64,000 nt of DNA from Gymnothorax reevesii. Taxonomy: Eukaryota; Chordata; Actinopteri; Anguilliformes; Muraenidae. A program made the translations under genes and the position numbers. Under the pieces are notes generated by a model. It saw only the letters and a program-made list of their open reading frames with translations. It was not told the origin of the DNA and searched no databases. The stretch lies in contig CM056576.1 of NCBI GenBank assembly GCA_029721435.1, forward strand, positions 71,193,876 to 71,257,875, in the 5' to 3' direction. This document shows positions 1 through 15,100 of the stretch, in pieces. Position 1 is the first letter of the stretch, and every line of letters starts with the position of its first letter.

Positions 1-3000
1 ACACATCAAATGGCAGGAACTGGCAGGAGGTACTCCAGGTGATGCTACGGAACCACAGATCCACAGCATATAAAAGCTGTGGAGCTAGCCCTTCAGGCTA
101 TGACAATCTAGTAACAACCCTACAGCAAATGCAAACTCAGTAGAACCCAGTAGAACTTAAGACAGTTACCTCCCTGTACTGAGAGTACACAACAAAGGGG
201 CGGGATGGAGCCATAAACTTCAGCAGGCCTAGCAGGACAGGACAGGGGTGGAACCGGCTGGCAATCACCAACCTAAGGAGGAATCAAACACAGAACATAG
301 CATAAATACAGAGCTTCCACACTGAGGGTCTGCATATGTTATTTCCATTGATGACAGAAATGCACTGTATATTATTCTCTGACCCATGACCTGAGTACAG
401 AGAGGTTAGTTCCTTAAGGGGAGGTGAGGCCACCTGAGATAAGATGCAGCTTGGCCATTGATCTGGTAAAAGATGGCTGTGTGGATATTACACACATTAC
501 TGTACTAGTCAGTCACCCTCTATTCCTAACCCAAACCCTTCCTCAATGTTCTACCCAGGCCAAGATCATTCCAGCTGCAGACAGCGGCTAATCATTGCCG
601 AAGCTAATCCTTCCCATGCCTGTGCCAGCCAGTCTCTTTTCTACTTCAACCTACACTGACTAAGCACATTTCATCTTCAGCCTCCTACTTTCTGAGGAAT
701 GTAGTTCCCATTTTAACTGACTATACCAAACTCAAAGCCGATAGCAGCACTTGAAAGTAAGAGGGAGTTTCGACATTTGAAATCCTCAAAGCTGAGCCCC
801 AAACAGAGAAAGTGACTCATGGATTGTTCAGACATTTTTTAAACCAATTCATTACTTCCACCAACGAAGTTGGGGCAGAGGTTATGTTTTCGCCCATTTG
901 TTATTTCAAGGAAGGACCCTAGTGATTTTCATTGTGATCAGTGAAACAATATGGCTGCCATGGCAGCCATCTTGAAATCGTATGACACGCAAGAACTCAA
1001 CTTTGCTCCTACTCATGAAGATTTGGATTGTGCTGCCTTGGCGGAGGTTTGCTCTCTATGAGTGCCTCTAATTATCTAATGATATCATGAAGTCTCTTTC
1101 CTGCATTCAATCAAATCCAGTATAAAAGTCTAAAACATGGTATTTCTTGAAGTCCGGGTAAAGTGAAAAACAGTGCATGTTCTAACTTTGGTAACACCAC
1201 AGAGAAAAGTGCAATAAGCACTTAGCCCAGTTTTAATATTTAATATTAAATAAATTAACACATCATCTTTTTTTTTTTTTTTAAATCGCTGACTAAAATT
1301 GTGTGTCAAAACTGCCAAAAAGTGAGTAATAGCGACTGCCATAATTTGACAGCACAATGTCTTTCGTTCCCTATATACATCCATACTCCAGAGAGCCAGC
1401 ACAGCAACACCGGGAACAGCAGCAGCACCCTGGTTCTGTTACACCTAAATGGAATGTTACCTCTAGTTAAGATCATTCATATTCATATAATCCATTTGTA
1501 GTCGAATTTAGTCATTACGTTTCCCCATTTTCTTTGGTGCTTGGGCTTAATGCATCTAAGTGGAGCTGAAGCAGCCAATCAGATTTTTGGCACATTTGTA
1601 ACTCTGTGCACAGCTCAAGCTGGCACTCAGGTGAAGTTGTGCGTGCACAGAGTGGCCACAAGGAGGGAGAGACACTTTGAGCGAGATGCTGCTGCCTGCC
1701 AGCGTGCAGAACATGAGTTTATGAGAGGGCATAGAGTGAAACTGACTGAAAGGGGTTAATACTGCACATTCATTTTGATCATAGCTAATATGCAAAGATA
1801 TTTGTTGAGCATAGAATAGAGTTTTTTCCCCTCAATCGGAAGGTTTTTTTTTGGCTCACATTTAATTTTTCCTCAAAACAAGATTTATGTTCTTGCACAA
1901 AATATTTTTCTGCACTCAAAATTTCCAATTGCTCGCTCAGGATTGAGGCACAAATATAATTCCATAAGTAAGGGAAATAAGTTATTGTACCCAGTGGCGG
2001 TTTTACACGGGGGCCTACAGGGGCCTGTGCCCCCCCCGCCGATCTACCTGACCTCTCCCCCTCTCTCTCTTTCTCTCTCTCACATCAAACAAAGCCATTT
2101 AACTTTGTAAAACCAACATAATTATGTGACATCATGTTTAGAGAGCAAAAATTATGCATATTTACAAGTCGCTCTGTATTTTTGTGAAAGTCAGTTTTCA
2201 TGACACAAAAAATATATGCCTGTGAATGGTGAAATATTAATGACTCATGGTACACATTTGTGGATTGCATTCAGCAGGTTAAGACTATTAAGTCCAGCGA
2301 AGTCTTCCACATGTCAACAGACTCAAACAAGCACACCTACACACGGAAACTCATGCAGGCACACACACATCAGAGATGCCTACCCGGAAATCTGACAATC
2401 AGTACTTTAAAACACATTTTTCAGTATTTTCTGGCACATTTCAGTAACAAACAATATGACGTCGAAATGCAATCTGATGGGCATTTTATTCCGCTATTAC
2501 AAACATATGAAATAATGAAACAATGAAATTGTCAATCAAAAGTCTACTAAAACCTTGTTTTTAATCTCACTGTGCTCCGGGTTTAAACGTGTGAAAACCA
2601 GGAGCCCAAAACCTGCAATAATAAATTTCTTATCTCTTATAATCTTATAGCTCACGCTGCCTCGCTCACTAGGTAGGTAGCGTTCGATTTGGTTGGTAGT
2701 CTCCAAAGCAGCCAGCAGGTGCTCCGTATACACTTAAGAACAGGCTATTTGATTGGCCGACTGAGAGGCGGGAGAGAGAGAATCGGATCGTGCTCGAAAT
2801 TGCCCTAGGGAATTTTTTTACGAGCCTCAGAATGGCTTTGTCGAACTAGTATAATTAGCATGTAGCAATATAATATCCACGGGTTTTGAAAAATCCATAA
2901 TCCTGAAATATTTTCCCGCAACTCTGTATTTTAATTCAAAAATCGCACTAAATTCGGACAAATCGTAACAGTAGGCATTTCTGACACACAAACACAAAAC

Positions 3001-3021
3001 ACAGCGGCACAGAGTACTGAC
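1..3021 (-). other. trmt6 intron 8, partial; dispersed repeat debris
   Basis: No coding exon recognised. About 868-1065 is a repeat with the phrases 'ccaacgaagttgg' and 'ttggcggaggtt' at its two ends, a dispersed fish-type repeat. At 1991-2030 a piece starting cagtggcggtt looks like a hAT terminus. The same type of end appears inverted at 30005-30045. There is a CT-rich simple run at 2055-2083 and a T tract at 1267-1281. The rest shows nothing I can name. Confidence 0.5.
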
Positions 3022-3107
3022 GCATCAGCATTCCTCGGCTGGAGTAAAGCTGCAGCCGCCATCAGCTTCTTCCTCTTCTCTGCATTCTTCATCTTCCTCT
3101 CCTGGAC
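3022..3107 (-). CDS. trmt6: trmt6 coding exon 8, last exon in the window
   Basis: The acceptor gttcgtcag precedes 3107 and the likely donor gtcagt begins at 3021. Encodes [20 protein letters not shown] then LLQPRNAD, matching the charged helix before the NADGLIVASRFHP block of human TRMT6. The donor leaves GC, implying Ala where human has Gly, so the precise donor is slightly less certain than the others. Confidence 0.88.
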
Positions 3108-6100
3108 CTGACGAACACATTGTTACATTGAAAATGTAGTTTTGGCCATCTCTGTGTAAACTCTTATGCATCCCTATCCACGTAATCCGGCACATGCAAC
3201 AAGACCTAATAACATTTCTGAATGTTACAGCATGCAGCGCGTAAAGTCACTTGCTACAAAGCCTAATTCTTTGAGTGATAAATGGAATCAGGAATATGCA
3301 GCTTTGTATCATCAGTATTAGACCTAAAGCATTATCAGAAGTGCATTATGGCTTCAGCAGACCATCACCATTAGCCCAGAAAATGCATAAGGATTCTGCA
3401 GTCCTCTTCACAATACAATAATTGTTCCAGATTTACCCACCATGATGCTACACCTACGGCATACAAGCTGCTCACTGAAAACAAATGCATATGGACTAAC
3501 GACACAAAATGTCAGCAAGAGCAAGAGTTGCAAGTGCGTACTTTATCCTCTCTTCGTTTCTCCCTCCCATCACTGTTCTTTCCAACCTCCATCTCCTCTA
3601 TTGCCTCATGGGCGAGGTCTATATTGCCTGACTCCACGCTCTGCAGCTGGTGTGGGGGATCAGGTTCCTGGGTGGCCAATGAGAGGTGTCCGGACAACAG
3701 GCCTTGCACCTTGCAAAGTGGGAAGTCGTGCAGCGTCTGCAGGAAGTGTTTGGGGAACCCAAAGCTCTCTGTGGCAGCCCGAACCGGGCCCCCACCAGGG
3801 TACACCTGGATCACTGAACCGTGACCTAAGAGGGGTGAGAACACACAGGCTCACACATACACACACACACACACACCCACACTACAAAACCCAACAATGC
3901 AAGTCTTTTTCTCTGGTGGCAGTGGAAGTCAAGTCTGTTCCAGAACACTGACTAAATTGAAAGAAGTGTCTGATTGCATAACTGATTGCAAGCATTTTGC
4001 GTATTGCGGAGGACCCAAGAAAGCGCAGTGTCGAATGTGAAGTTGTTTGGCGGTACTTTTCCTGAGAAACACGGCCTTGTCACAACAGTTCATCGCAAAG
4101 CGCTTCACCCTAGTACTGTACCTCCCATCCTCTCCATCACAGCCCCCAGGACAAGTCCAGCGCACGTCTCAAACAAGATCACTTTGCTGCCCGCGTGGAT
4201 GTTCCCGAGTGTGAGGATCTGGGCCAGGCTGTCATAGCGCAGGTGACTAGGGAAACACAGGTGAGGAAAAACACTAGAGTGAAGTATTTAGACAGCGACA
4301 CTGCATAATGCTCCTACAAGGGTCACGTGACACTGATGCATACAACCCACAAAATCAAAGCAAAAACATGCAAGAATTGGCAATTTTAATTTGGCACCCC
4401 AGCAGTTTTGGACTGCAATTCACGTTTACACAATTGTCATAAATACAAATCATTCCTCTTGGCCCTGTCCCCACCTCCATGGACAGCTGTGCACATGCAC
4501 TCAATGACAAACTGAAGGATTTTTAATCAGCAAAGACAATGTCAGAGGCCAAATAACTATGTAGACTGACAAATTAGAGTAATATAACAGGATTTTTAAG
4601 TATGGATATTTTAATTGATAATGACATCAGTAATGAATGCAAACAACAAAAATACCAACAACAGGAATGACAGAAACTGTTATTCTTCTGAAATACTGCT
4701 AGTTTTTTCAGCCCATTTACGTTGTTTGCTATGCGTTTTTATGTAAAGTGAAATCAATCAAGTGCAAATTCGACTTTTGCATTCAGAAAAACAACAATGC
4801 TCTGAGACATGGCAAACACTGATAACTTCACAGTGTACGTCACAGTCTTTCATAAATAACATTGGCGGGGATGTAACTTACACTCTGCAGTCAGACTGCG
4901 CTTGTTTTCCCATTCCCAGCGAGACTAATCCAGTATGCACAGACTTTTTTCCCATGCTACAGTTACAGTTTGCACAAGCATTGGAAACAACTCATATCGT
5001 GGCATGCTAACTAAGCTAACGTGACCTGAACCACAGACGATATGCGACCAACATCAATATAACACACAGGAATGCAGCTGGATGCAACCAGACACAGAAC
5101 AGCTAGTCAACTAAATTTACAACTAGAGTGTTCAGGTGAACACGTCGCCTGCGAAGCTTATGTGAAAGTGTGACTACCAACTGAAAGTGTGACTACCGGA
5201 CAGACAGACGGACAGACAGATGCCGGAAAAAAAAGTGATCCCTATGTGACGCTATGCTTCGCAGGCGACACAAAAACTGGATTACCTTGCCGCAAGATGA
5301 TGTAAACTTGAGTGGCAAGATAGCGAACATAGCTTAAACAGCAACTGACACAAGAGCACTGATTACCAGTACTGACATCTGACTGAGGTATAGCTAACAG
5401 TCAAAAGTGGCTGACTTGGCCAATGACCAAAAAGTAGAAATTTTGCAACTTTACAAACACAGCCAAACATCAATCAAGAGCAACTAGACAGAAAATCAAG
5501 TAATACTACTATGTAGTCCAACAACAAGAAGGCCAGCCCAGAGTCCATCCTGTGGCCGGTTATTTCATGAAGGTTTTACCAATGACTATAAGCCAGTCAG
5601 AGACTTATCCTTGTCTAGCTGCTGCAGTTTCATTGCCGCTACTGTGATGTCAGCATTGAACACCAAGCAAGCTTAAAATTGCAAACTGAAACCAACAGTA
5701 TGTGATGTGTGACATAGTGCTGTGAAGTGTTCGGCATCTCTCGAGGGTGATCAAACATGATCCTCCCTAGTTAAATAGAGCAAGGACAGGTGTTCAGGAC
5801 GAGGAGAGGGAATAAAAGAGGAGTCATTCTCCCTATTACAGGTTAGTGTACCATAAAAATGATTTTGAGGCTGTCAATTTAAAGTTAAAAATTTGCACAA
5901 ACCAATAGCTTATTGGCTGACCAATGAACAGTAAATTACTACTGATTAATAACAAAACAAAATGAATAGGTTTTCAATCCATTTCTAACAAATAGTGCAT
6001 TTAAAAAGATGGGTGCACAAAATTTTTTTGGTGTGGTTCTCTAGGGGAGCACCTGGAGATGCTGCCTGGGACTTATTCCTTACACAGCGCCCATCCTACA

Positions 6101-9100
6101 TGGTGTCATCATCCTGACTACTCTTCTCACCGTCTTAATTTCTTTCCAACATGCTAGATGAAGTACAACCCCAATTCCGCAACAGTTGGGACAAAGTGTA
6201 AACTGAGAATAAAATCAAAATGCAGTGACTTGCAGATCACATGAGCAAATATGTTATTTACAATAGAACATAGATAACATTTCAAATGTTGAAACAGACA
6301 ATTTACATTTTTATCCACAAAATGAGCTTATTTCAAATTTTCTGGCTGCAACTGGTCCCAAAAAATTTGGAACACAGGCAAAAAAGGGCTGAAAATGCAA
6401 TTAATATATAAGAGAATCAGCTCAAAGAACATTTCGCCAGTAATTAAGGTAACTGGCATCAGGTGTGGAACATGATTTGCTATAAAAGGGATGTCTTAGA
6501 AAGGCTGAGTCTCTTAGAAGTAAAGATGTCCAGAGGCTCTCCAACCTGTGAAGGCTTGCGTAAAAAAGTGGAATACTTTAAAAACAATTTTCCTCAATGT
6601 CAAATTGCAAAAGCTTTGAAGGTCTCATCATCAACAGTGCATAACATAATCAAAAGATTCAGAGAAACTGGAAAAATCTCTGTGCATAAGGGACAAGGAT
6701 GAAGACCTTTACTGGATGCTCATGAACTTCGGGCCCTCAGATGCCACTGCATCACTCAACAGCATGATTCTGTCATTGACATTACTAAATGGGCCCAGGG
6801 ATACTTCAAGAAACCACTGTCTGTAAACACAGTCCGCTGTGCCATCCACAGATGCCACCTAAAACTCAATCATGCAAAAAGGAAGTCATTGTTGAGCATG
6901 ATCCAGAAGCGCCGCCGTGTTCTGTGGGCCAAGGCTTATTTAAAATTGACTGCCGCAAAGTGGCAAAGTGTCCTTTGGTCAGACGAGTCCAAATTTGACA
7001 TTCTTGATGGAAATTATGGGCGTTGTGTCCTCCGGGCTAAAGAGGAGAAAGACCACCCCTCCTGCTATCAGTGTTCAGTTCAAAAGCCAACATCTCTGAT
7101 GGTATGGGGTTCCATTGGTACATATGGTGGTGGGACACTTGCATGTTTTAAAAAGCACCATGAATGCTGAATGGTATATTAAGGGTTTAAAGCAACATAT
7201 GCTCCCTTCCAGACAACATCTATTCCGGGGAAACCCTTGTGCATTTCAGCAAGACAATGCAAAACTACCTACCACAGCTATTACAACAGCATGGCTCAGT
7301 AGTAGAAGAGTCTGTGTGCTGAACTGACTTGCCTGCAGTCCTGATCTTTCACAGATTGAGAACATTTGGAGCATAATTAAATGAAAAGTCCATCAAAGGA
7401 GACCCTAAACTCTCCAGCAGCTGGAAGCCTGTATTAAACAAGAGTGGGATCAAATTCCAATGGCTGAACTCTATAATCTTGTCTCTTCAATGCCCAGAAG
7501 CCTCCACTCTGTTTTAAAAAGAGGGGATGCTACACCACGGTAAACAGCCTCCTGTCCCAACCTTTTTGAGACCTGTAGCAGCCATTAAATTTGAATTGCG
7601 CTCATTTTGTGGATAAAATTGTTTAATTTCTCAGCTTCAACATTTGCTGTATCTCTGTTCAGTTGTGAATAAAATAGAGGCTGGTGTGATTTGAAAGTTA
7701 TAGCATTTTGATTTTATTCAGAATTTACACTTTGTCCCAACCATTTCAGAATTAGGGTTGTAAACGGATTCCAGTATTGCACCAAGGTAAATTACTCCCC
7801 TCCATTGCAGTGCTCATGGTGATCTAATAATCCCCAAGTGGGACTGCCTCCATTTATAGTGAGCTATTATTGCACAATTCAGCAATACAAGTTTGGGCTC
7901 ATTTATGATGACTTCAGAGGCCTGTGATCAGTCAAGTCGTGGCATGCTTGAGGGACTGATGTCATCCCCAAACAAACGGTCATCCCCAATAAAACCAATT
8001 AAATTGAGGAATCGATCTGTGGAATCTACCAAACATAAAATATTCTGACAAGAACTCTGTCATGTATTGTACTTTGGGATGGTGTTCAAAAAATATTTTT
8101 ACTCAATTTTTTTTTTTAGTAGATAACAGCACTTGCAGCAGGCCTATACCCGTTTAGTCAACGAAAAAATACACAATTTTGAAACATATTTTAAAAATTC
8201 ACCACAAAAAAGTAGGCCGAACATCATTCAGATTTTTTTGTCTGACTCAGTTCACATTTATAAAATAAACAGTAAAAATTTCAGAGAGATGAATAACTGG
8301 TGACGTGGTAAAAAAGGGAATTTTGGGGCAAAACTGGAAAAATGACAGCATTCCAGAAGTTATGAGGTGTGTCAAGGGGTTGTCTGGCATATTTTAGGCA
8401 GGCTTTTTTGTAGGAGTGATTCAATAAGGCTCCTTTCCAGCAATTCGACCATTGTTGACAAGTGCCTCCTTATTGTGCTCCTTGAAATGACCAGACCATC
8501 TTTTTCCAGAGCATCCTGTATTTCTCTTGAGGTAGCTTTGGGCTGAAGTCTTTCTTGGTCTACCTGACCTTGATTTGATATCAACATTTTCCACCCCTTA
8601 ATCTCGGAGCGAACATTGCTAGCTGGCATTTTAAAGTCTTTTGATATCTTTTTATATCCTTTCCCATCTTTAAAAAGCGGGCATTAGCTAGCTGGCATTA
8701 GTGATATAGCTAGCTAGATAATTCGTTAGCAAGCTAGCTCAGTGAATAAAAGCAATGACAAGCCATTATTTGGCTACTTAGCTAGCGTTGAGCTGTGAAC
8801 AAGCTGATAAGCTTGTTCGCTGACTACGGAGTTTTTAAGCAAACAAACGTTGGCCAAAGATGCCTGGCTATGAAAGTAATATGGCGCTAATTGTAAAACT
8901 GGATATCTAGCCTTGATATCTTGAGATCTAGTGTAACCAAGTAGAACGTTGAGTGGCAAACTAATTAAGCAAACAAATAGCGAGGTGCTGGAAAATTTGA
9001 GACGAGTGACTTCTAACTATTGACGGTATAAAACGCGTCCTGAACTCATTCAGCATGGGAATCAGGAGGATCATGGGACGTGTAGTTTTTTTAGACTAGA

Positions 9101-12100
9101 AAGATTAGCATGGTGGCGAAAAATTACAATAGTAATAATAATAATAATGCATCAATTTTATATAGCGCATTTCTGCTTTCTGGGAACTCAGACGCTTCAC
9201 AATAGATACATTATTCATTCACTCACACATTCACGCTCTGATGGTGGTAAACTACGTTTTTGTAGCCACAGCTGCCCTGGGGCAGACTGACAGAAGCGTG
9301 GCTGCCAGTATGCGCCTACGGCTCCTCTGACCACCACCAAACATTCACACACAGCCATACAGGAGTGTTCCTATATTGCATGTTTTGTGGGTGGGGGAAA
9401 ACGGAGTACCCGGAGAAAACCCACGCGAACACGGGGAGAACATGCAAACTCCACACAGAAAGGCCCCAGGCCAGATTCGAATCCACAACCTTCTTGCTGT
9501 GAGGCAGTGGTGCTAACAATGGGAAGTGATTCAAAAGTGAATAAGTGATTAAAAAGTGAAAAAAGTCTATGGGTAAAATGAATGGGAAATTTCACTTCCG
9601 ACACCAGCGTGACGTCATCGTTTCAGTGCTCTATTTGGCCTCCACAGGCCATCTTGCATATTTATAAAGTACAGCTCCCCCAATAGACCCACTTCCGAAG
9701 ATTCAATCAAAATAGCGCTCGCACTGTACATTGACGGTACCAAGGTAAGATAATTGCCTGATTTAGAAAAAAATTTATCATGCAGTTTTTGAGAGATAAT
9801 TTTTTTTAATTTCTAAGTCCCATCTTTAAAATTAGAGCCAAAATGTCAAGGGCCCATAAATCGGACAAAAATGATTCAATCAAAAATCTGAGAAAAAAGG
9901 TCTGGAGATATGGTGTAGTAGTATGTTATGCAATGCAAAATGCAAATTTACACGATAATTCATCAGGCCAAAAAAAAGATTACAAATGTCCCGGACGACA
10001 GATGCCACACCACAATAGCTCATTGGCCCACAGGATAAAGATAATGTAATCCCAGATACACTTTCAAGCATGTAATTTTATTTCTTTATTTGATTGTGAA
10101 AAAAGTAATTTTACTTTTCTATTTGATTGTGAGACTTGCACTGGTTGTTATGTATATGATTGTTATCATGATCAATGATACGTTTGTGTAAAGTTCAATA
10201 TTGTTCTGATTATAAAACGGTGTTAATTTTAACAAAAGAAAGCTTTTAGCAAACCTTTGTTTTCTTAAAGAGGGGAGGTGTTATGTATGATAATTTTTTG
10301 TACTGCATTATATTTCATTTGTAAATGAAGATTTGTTACATGCTGTTTTACTGCCTTGCTGGTCAGCTATATTTATTTTTTCCATTTGGCACCCTCTGGT
10401 GGCGTGTCTGTAAAATCATTAAGAAAAGACTACTGATTTCAAGAAGCTTCTGGCACTTTCCTGCTTGGAGGGGGCCGGATTTCCCTAGAATCCTGTGGAT
10501 CTTTCTAGAAGGTTGCTAGTCTATATAAATGCTGTGATTTTGAGCAGAGAGGAGACAGCAGAATAGAGCAAAGCAGAAACAGAGTTTTGTTTTGGCCACA
10601 GTTAAATAGTGGCATTAGAGTGTTATTAGAGAATTAAATAGTGGATATCATTTTTTTGAACAACTTTTTTTTGTGAAGAATAAATTTGTTTTAGTTGTAA
10701 TTTCTGGTTTTCTTTGTTGTGATTTTTCAAGTCATAACATTGTTTATAGTTAAAATATCACTTCAGTACTTGCTGTAGATGTCACCATGACTACGACTGC
10801 ATGTCGTAGAGTGCCAATTACTTGGAAGTACTGGATTACTGAAGAGAACAGTAATGATGTCAAGCTAGACCCAAAGGGCCCGTTTATTAAATTTTAGAGC
10901 CCAATCTGGCATTCAGCATTTACAAATCAGAACTCTCATTGGAATACCTAACTGCATGCAATCACAATCCTGTTCATGTGTGAAACCTACCGGCAATTTG
11001 GGATAAAGATTCTCCTCTGAAAAGAGAAAAATGAATTGCTTGACACCACTGCATTAAATAAGTCATACCATATTTTTCCAGGTTCTCGGCACTGATACAT
11101 CTGCGCTAAGATGCGTGAGGAGGGCTTCAGTAGCTTCACAGTATTCTCATACCTGTCGGAAACCAAAACAAAGCAAATTCGTGTTCAAATTTTAAAAACA
11201 TTTCCTGTTCAACACAAGCACTTCAGAGGAGAGACATAAGGCCCGATTTTTCCTAGACTATGCAATACAAGTGTAGAAGCGAGCAGAGCTCACATACCCC
11301 CGCTTTATGTTAGAACAAATCGGGACGCACAGACACACTGACAGTAGACGGACGCGCGGAGCGCTATATACCCCCGACTACGAAGTAGCTGGGATATAAC
11401 AAGCAAGTGCTAGAGTGGTTCTTCTCGACTGGATTTAGTGAGGACTTAAATTTGACTTGCAATCTACCTAATCATCAGTGTGAACCAGGTACAGCCCTCC
11501 ATCGCAACAGTATTCTCAAAAGACAGCGATCTCTTTCAGCCAGATAATGCCACACAGCACAAATTGTTTAGGACAATTTGAGGAACCCAATTAAAAGTTC
11601 AAAGTGCTCCCCTGGAACCCAATTCCCCAGAATTCAACCCGATCAAGCATCTGTGGAATCTGCCTGAACAACAAGTCTGATCCATATGCCGTGAAAGGAC
11701 GAAAGGTACCACGTCCAAAATTCAAGGTTTTGAAGAACGGACGAGAAAAACCTTTCATAAAAACTCTGCAATATAGTTAAAAGAAAAAGTTTTGCACGGG
11801 GATCATCAATTACTTCATGTTTGCCCCCTTCTCATCAATATAAGGAGTTCAATTATGTCACCCGGGGTGAGGCTCAGGTGACGTGCTTCCTTGTGTCAAT
11901 ACAAGGAGGACATTTTGCAGCCATTATACCGGTTGTAATTAGGAGGCGAGTCCCTTAACTCCAACTGTATGCCTTAACTCAAAATATAAATAAAATCAAG
12001 GTATTTGCCAGACATCACTTGCTATGGAAAAGAATAACTGAATGTTCAGTTGTTTTACACAGGACGTGTGGGGCATCTTGGGGTGTAGACCTCTCTGAAG

Positions 12101-15100
12101 GGGAGGAATTTAAGTCTTCCGGGAGAGGATCATGCACATTTTACAACAAAATAAGTGATCCTGAGATCAAGAATTCAATAAATGTACCCAGACTTATTGT
12201 AGAGAATAGAAAAATGCTAACCTTTCCTTCGAAAATTTGAACACATAAGTAAATTTCAGCATATTAAAGCAATTGTTTAAACTTTTTCAAGAAAAAAAAA
12301 AAACTCTTGTCATGAGGGTACAGAGCAGCCTTTGTCCACATTGTAAACAATAATTTCATTTGATATAAGTTTTGTAAGGGCCAGTCTCATTGGATTTGAA
12401 CTTGGTTCCTTCTGTCATTACGAATGTGGACTGTGCTGGACTCGCTTTCTTCCGCCATGTCAGTTATGGCGAGACCAGAAAATTTTTTCCAGAAATGTAC
12501 CTATATGTCAATAGGACTTAGTTCCCCGATCCAAACAACATAACTCAATTTTGACAAAGTATGCAGCTGCATCCTTCTGCCATTTGACAGCAGCATAGCA
12601 GCTCAGCCAGCAACTCAGAAACATTAAAGCATCTGCTGCTTACAAATTTTGGCAAGATGCAGAGGACAACAGCATATTAGGCAGGTGGTCATAAATATTT
12701 TGGCTCATCGGTGTGCCTCAACTCCTGCATGCTGGAGTAAATATGACATTGTAAGCTATCAGAGCAATTGGGAAGCATTATCACCTAACAGCCTCTACAA
12801 TTTAAGATTCTCCAAAATGAACAAATTTGGTGGCAAACCAGGACAGTTTGCAAACACTACCATGATGACCAGGAGAATGTAAGCCAAAAAGGGTTTTATT
12901 GTATCAAAGATTAAACTGTTCACCGAGGGAGCACATAATGGAATTCAACTAATTTTGACTGCAATGCGGGAGCAAAAGCAACCAAGAAAACCTCACAAAT
13001 GTGGCGTTACTTGGTAACCAGATACCATTTTTTCCAGTACTATTCATTATTTTAGGGGAAATCCCAAATATCAAAAGGTGCCAGTCTAGGATATGATTAA
13101 AACGCATTGCAGGTTTCATTGAAAAATCCTGAATGGTATTTCTGCTCTGGAAACTAATTGATTACAGGCGGACGGACATACTGATAACTCTATCCATCCC
13201 GCATTATATGCCAGGGGGATAAAAATTAAAATCTCAGAAATTCCAAAATATGAAAAGGCACCAGCTTAGGACCTGGCAAATAAGCACAGCAAGTTTCGCT
13301 CAGAAATATTACACTGTTTTTAAGTTCTGCTTCCGAAACAAATCAATTATGGACGGACAGACGGACATACTGATAACAATGTCCCCCTACCAAAAGGAAC
13401 CAGTTTAGGTACTGACTAGTAAACACAGCAAGTTTCGTTTTGAAATATTTAACGGTTGTCAGTTCAGCTTCAAAAACGATTCGATTATAGACGGACGGAT
13501 GCGCAAACAAAGACTATAACCCCCCGCATTACATGCTCGGGGGATAAAAATTAATATTTTATGTCCTTATTGTCCTTTTATGTCCCTATTAATGACCTTT
13601 TTGGGACATCATGATAACTTTCTGCAATTAAGCTTTCCACACTGTTGAATTGTTGCATTCAATAGTTGCCATTAGATGCCACAAAGCATGCAGTTTTTTC
13701 TGCTATTCAGTCTCCTAGAGGTGACAGCCATATTTGTCTTTTCACATGTTCCCTGTAGATAAACATGAGTTGCAGTTACAGGCCTACCAAAGAAAATGGA
13801 CTAGCTGCAACAAAAGTTTGTCAGATGTCTACCTTTTTCAAATAGCCAGCAACATGAAATAGGAAACATGCCACATTCCCGCAACACTTAAAGGGGAACT
13901 CTGGTCAATTTCAACACGTATCTTTGTTGTTTGTGGTGAAGGAGTACTGTCGATAGCGAGACAAACGAAGAAACATGGTTTTGCCTACACCGAATTAAGC
14001 TCCTGCTAAAGTTCGCACCTAAGCGGCTCCAATGGGGCAGGCTTTTAACGTGCTTTTAGCGTCTTAACACGATCGTGCTGTCATTTCAAGTCCATAGCCA
14101 TTGTCACCTAACCCTTCCAAGTGACCACAATGAAATGACTACAGTAGCTGAACTAGAAATGTATAAAAATTGTGCTAATTTACTCAGTGCACGTACCTCT
14201 GTTTACTTCCTGTTTTCCGATGTCCACACTAGTCGATTGTCGAACACGAAAAATCCAATATTCCAAAATGTAATTTTTCCACCAAAAAACATGCTTACGA
14301 ACCACTGTGGTTATGTCCATTGCGATGACTGAGTAGCAACATAGCTACACTGCAGCCTAACATCACAACTACAGTTTAATACTCGCGCGCAGTCTCATTG
14401 GGAACTGCGACAATGAAATTATCGCTGCTTATCATTGTGTACCATGGGGGTGATGACGTTTACACAGACCCACTCCAAAGATACAGCAGAATCTGTGGTT
14501 ATACTGCGAATGTGCGACCGCCTATTAAACTATGTTACTCTGTAGATTATGTAGCCATTTAGCTAGCTTGCAAACATTAACCATGGAGAATCTTTGTAAA
14601 TAATCGTCATAATTAAGCGGTGTCATTTGTTTTTGCCCTAACTTCACTAGCTTGCTACTAACTTTGAACAAGCTTGCTAGCAAGCCAATGTCCCAAAAAT
14701 GTGAAAATGCAGTTTGGACGCACGGAAGCTAGCGAAGATAGTAAAGTCATGGCCAAATCAAATCATATCGCTTAAACAGGATTTTCCACAGTTAACGTTG
14801 GTGTGTCAGAGTGGTTTTTGGATCCATCGACTCTCAGCAGACTGTTCACCATTATAGCCTTGCAGTTCCCTGTAATGTTTGCAGTTTTTCCCAAGCTATG
14901 CCTGTAATGCAGCTCATAGCAATTTGTATAGAAGTTGCTTCCATGTGAGACAAAGTTGTTTAAGTTTTGAAGCATTTGATTGGACTTGAAGATGCCCACT
15001 CAGTTATATATTAATTGGATTGACTGCGTTTACTCTCTCTCGAAAGCCAGTCTGCCATGGGATGCAATGAGAGCAGGAGATATCTGGGAGGTTGAGAGAC

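Larger units (their letters stand above)
4247..11068 (-). other. trmt6 intron 5; mostly transposon sequence
   Basis: 6.8 kb. Holds a 126-bp miniature element (5144-5269), a Tc1 element (6166-7760), an inverted-repeat element fragment (7770-8335), a Tc1 helix-turn-helix relic (8345-8640), a SINE (9128-9514) and an LTR (10279-10739). I see nothing identifiable at 4260-5140, 5280-6160, 8650-9120 and 9520-9840. Confidence 0.7.

Noticed and set aside
3442..3951. 169-aa plus-strand open frame
   Set aside because: It is antisense to trmt6 exon 7 and includes a CA microsatellite.
13060..13552. CRISPR array or satellite
   Set aside because: Only three imperfect units with no uniform spacers; eukaryotic context; better explained as a repeat module.
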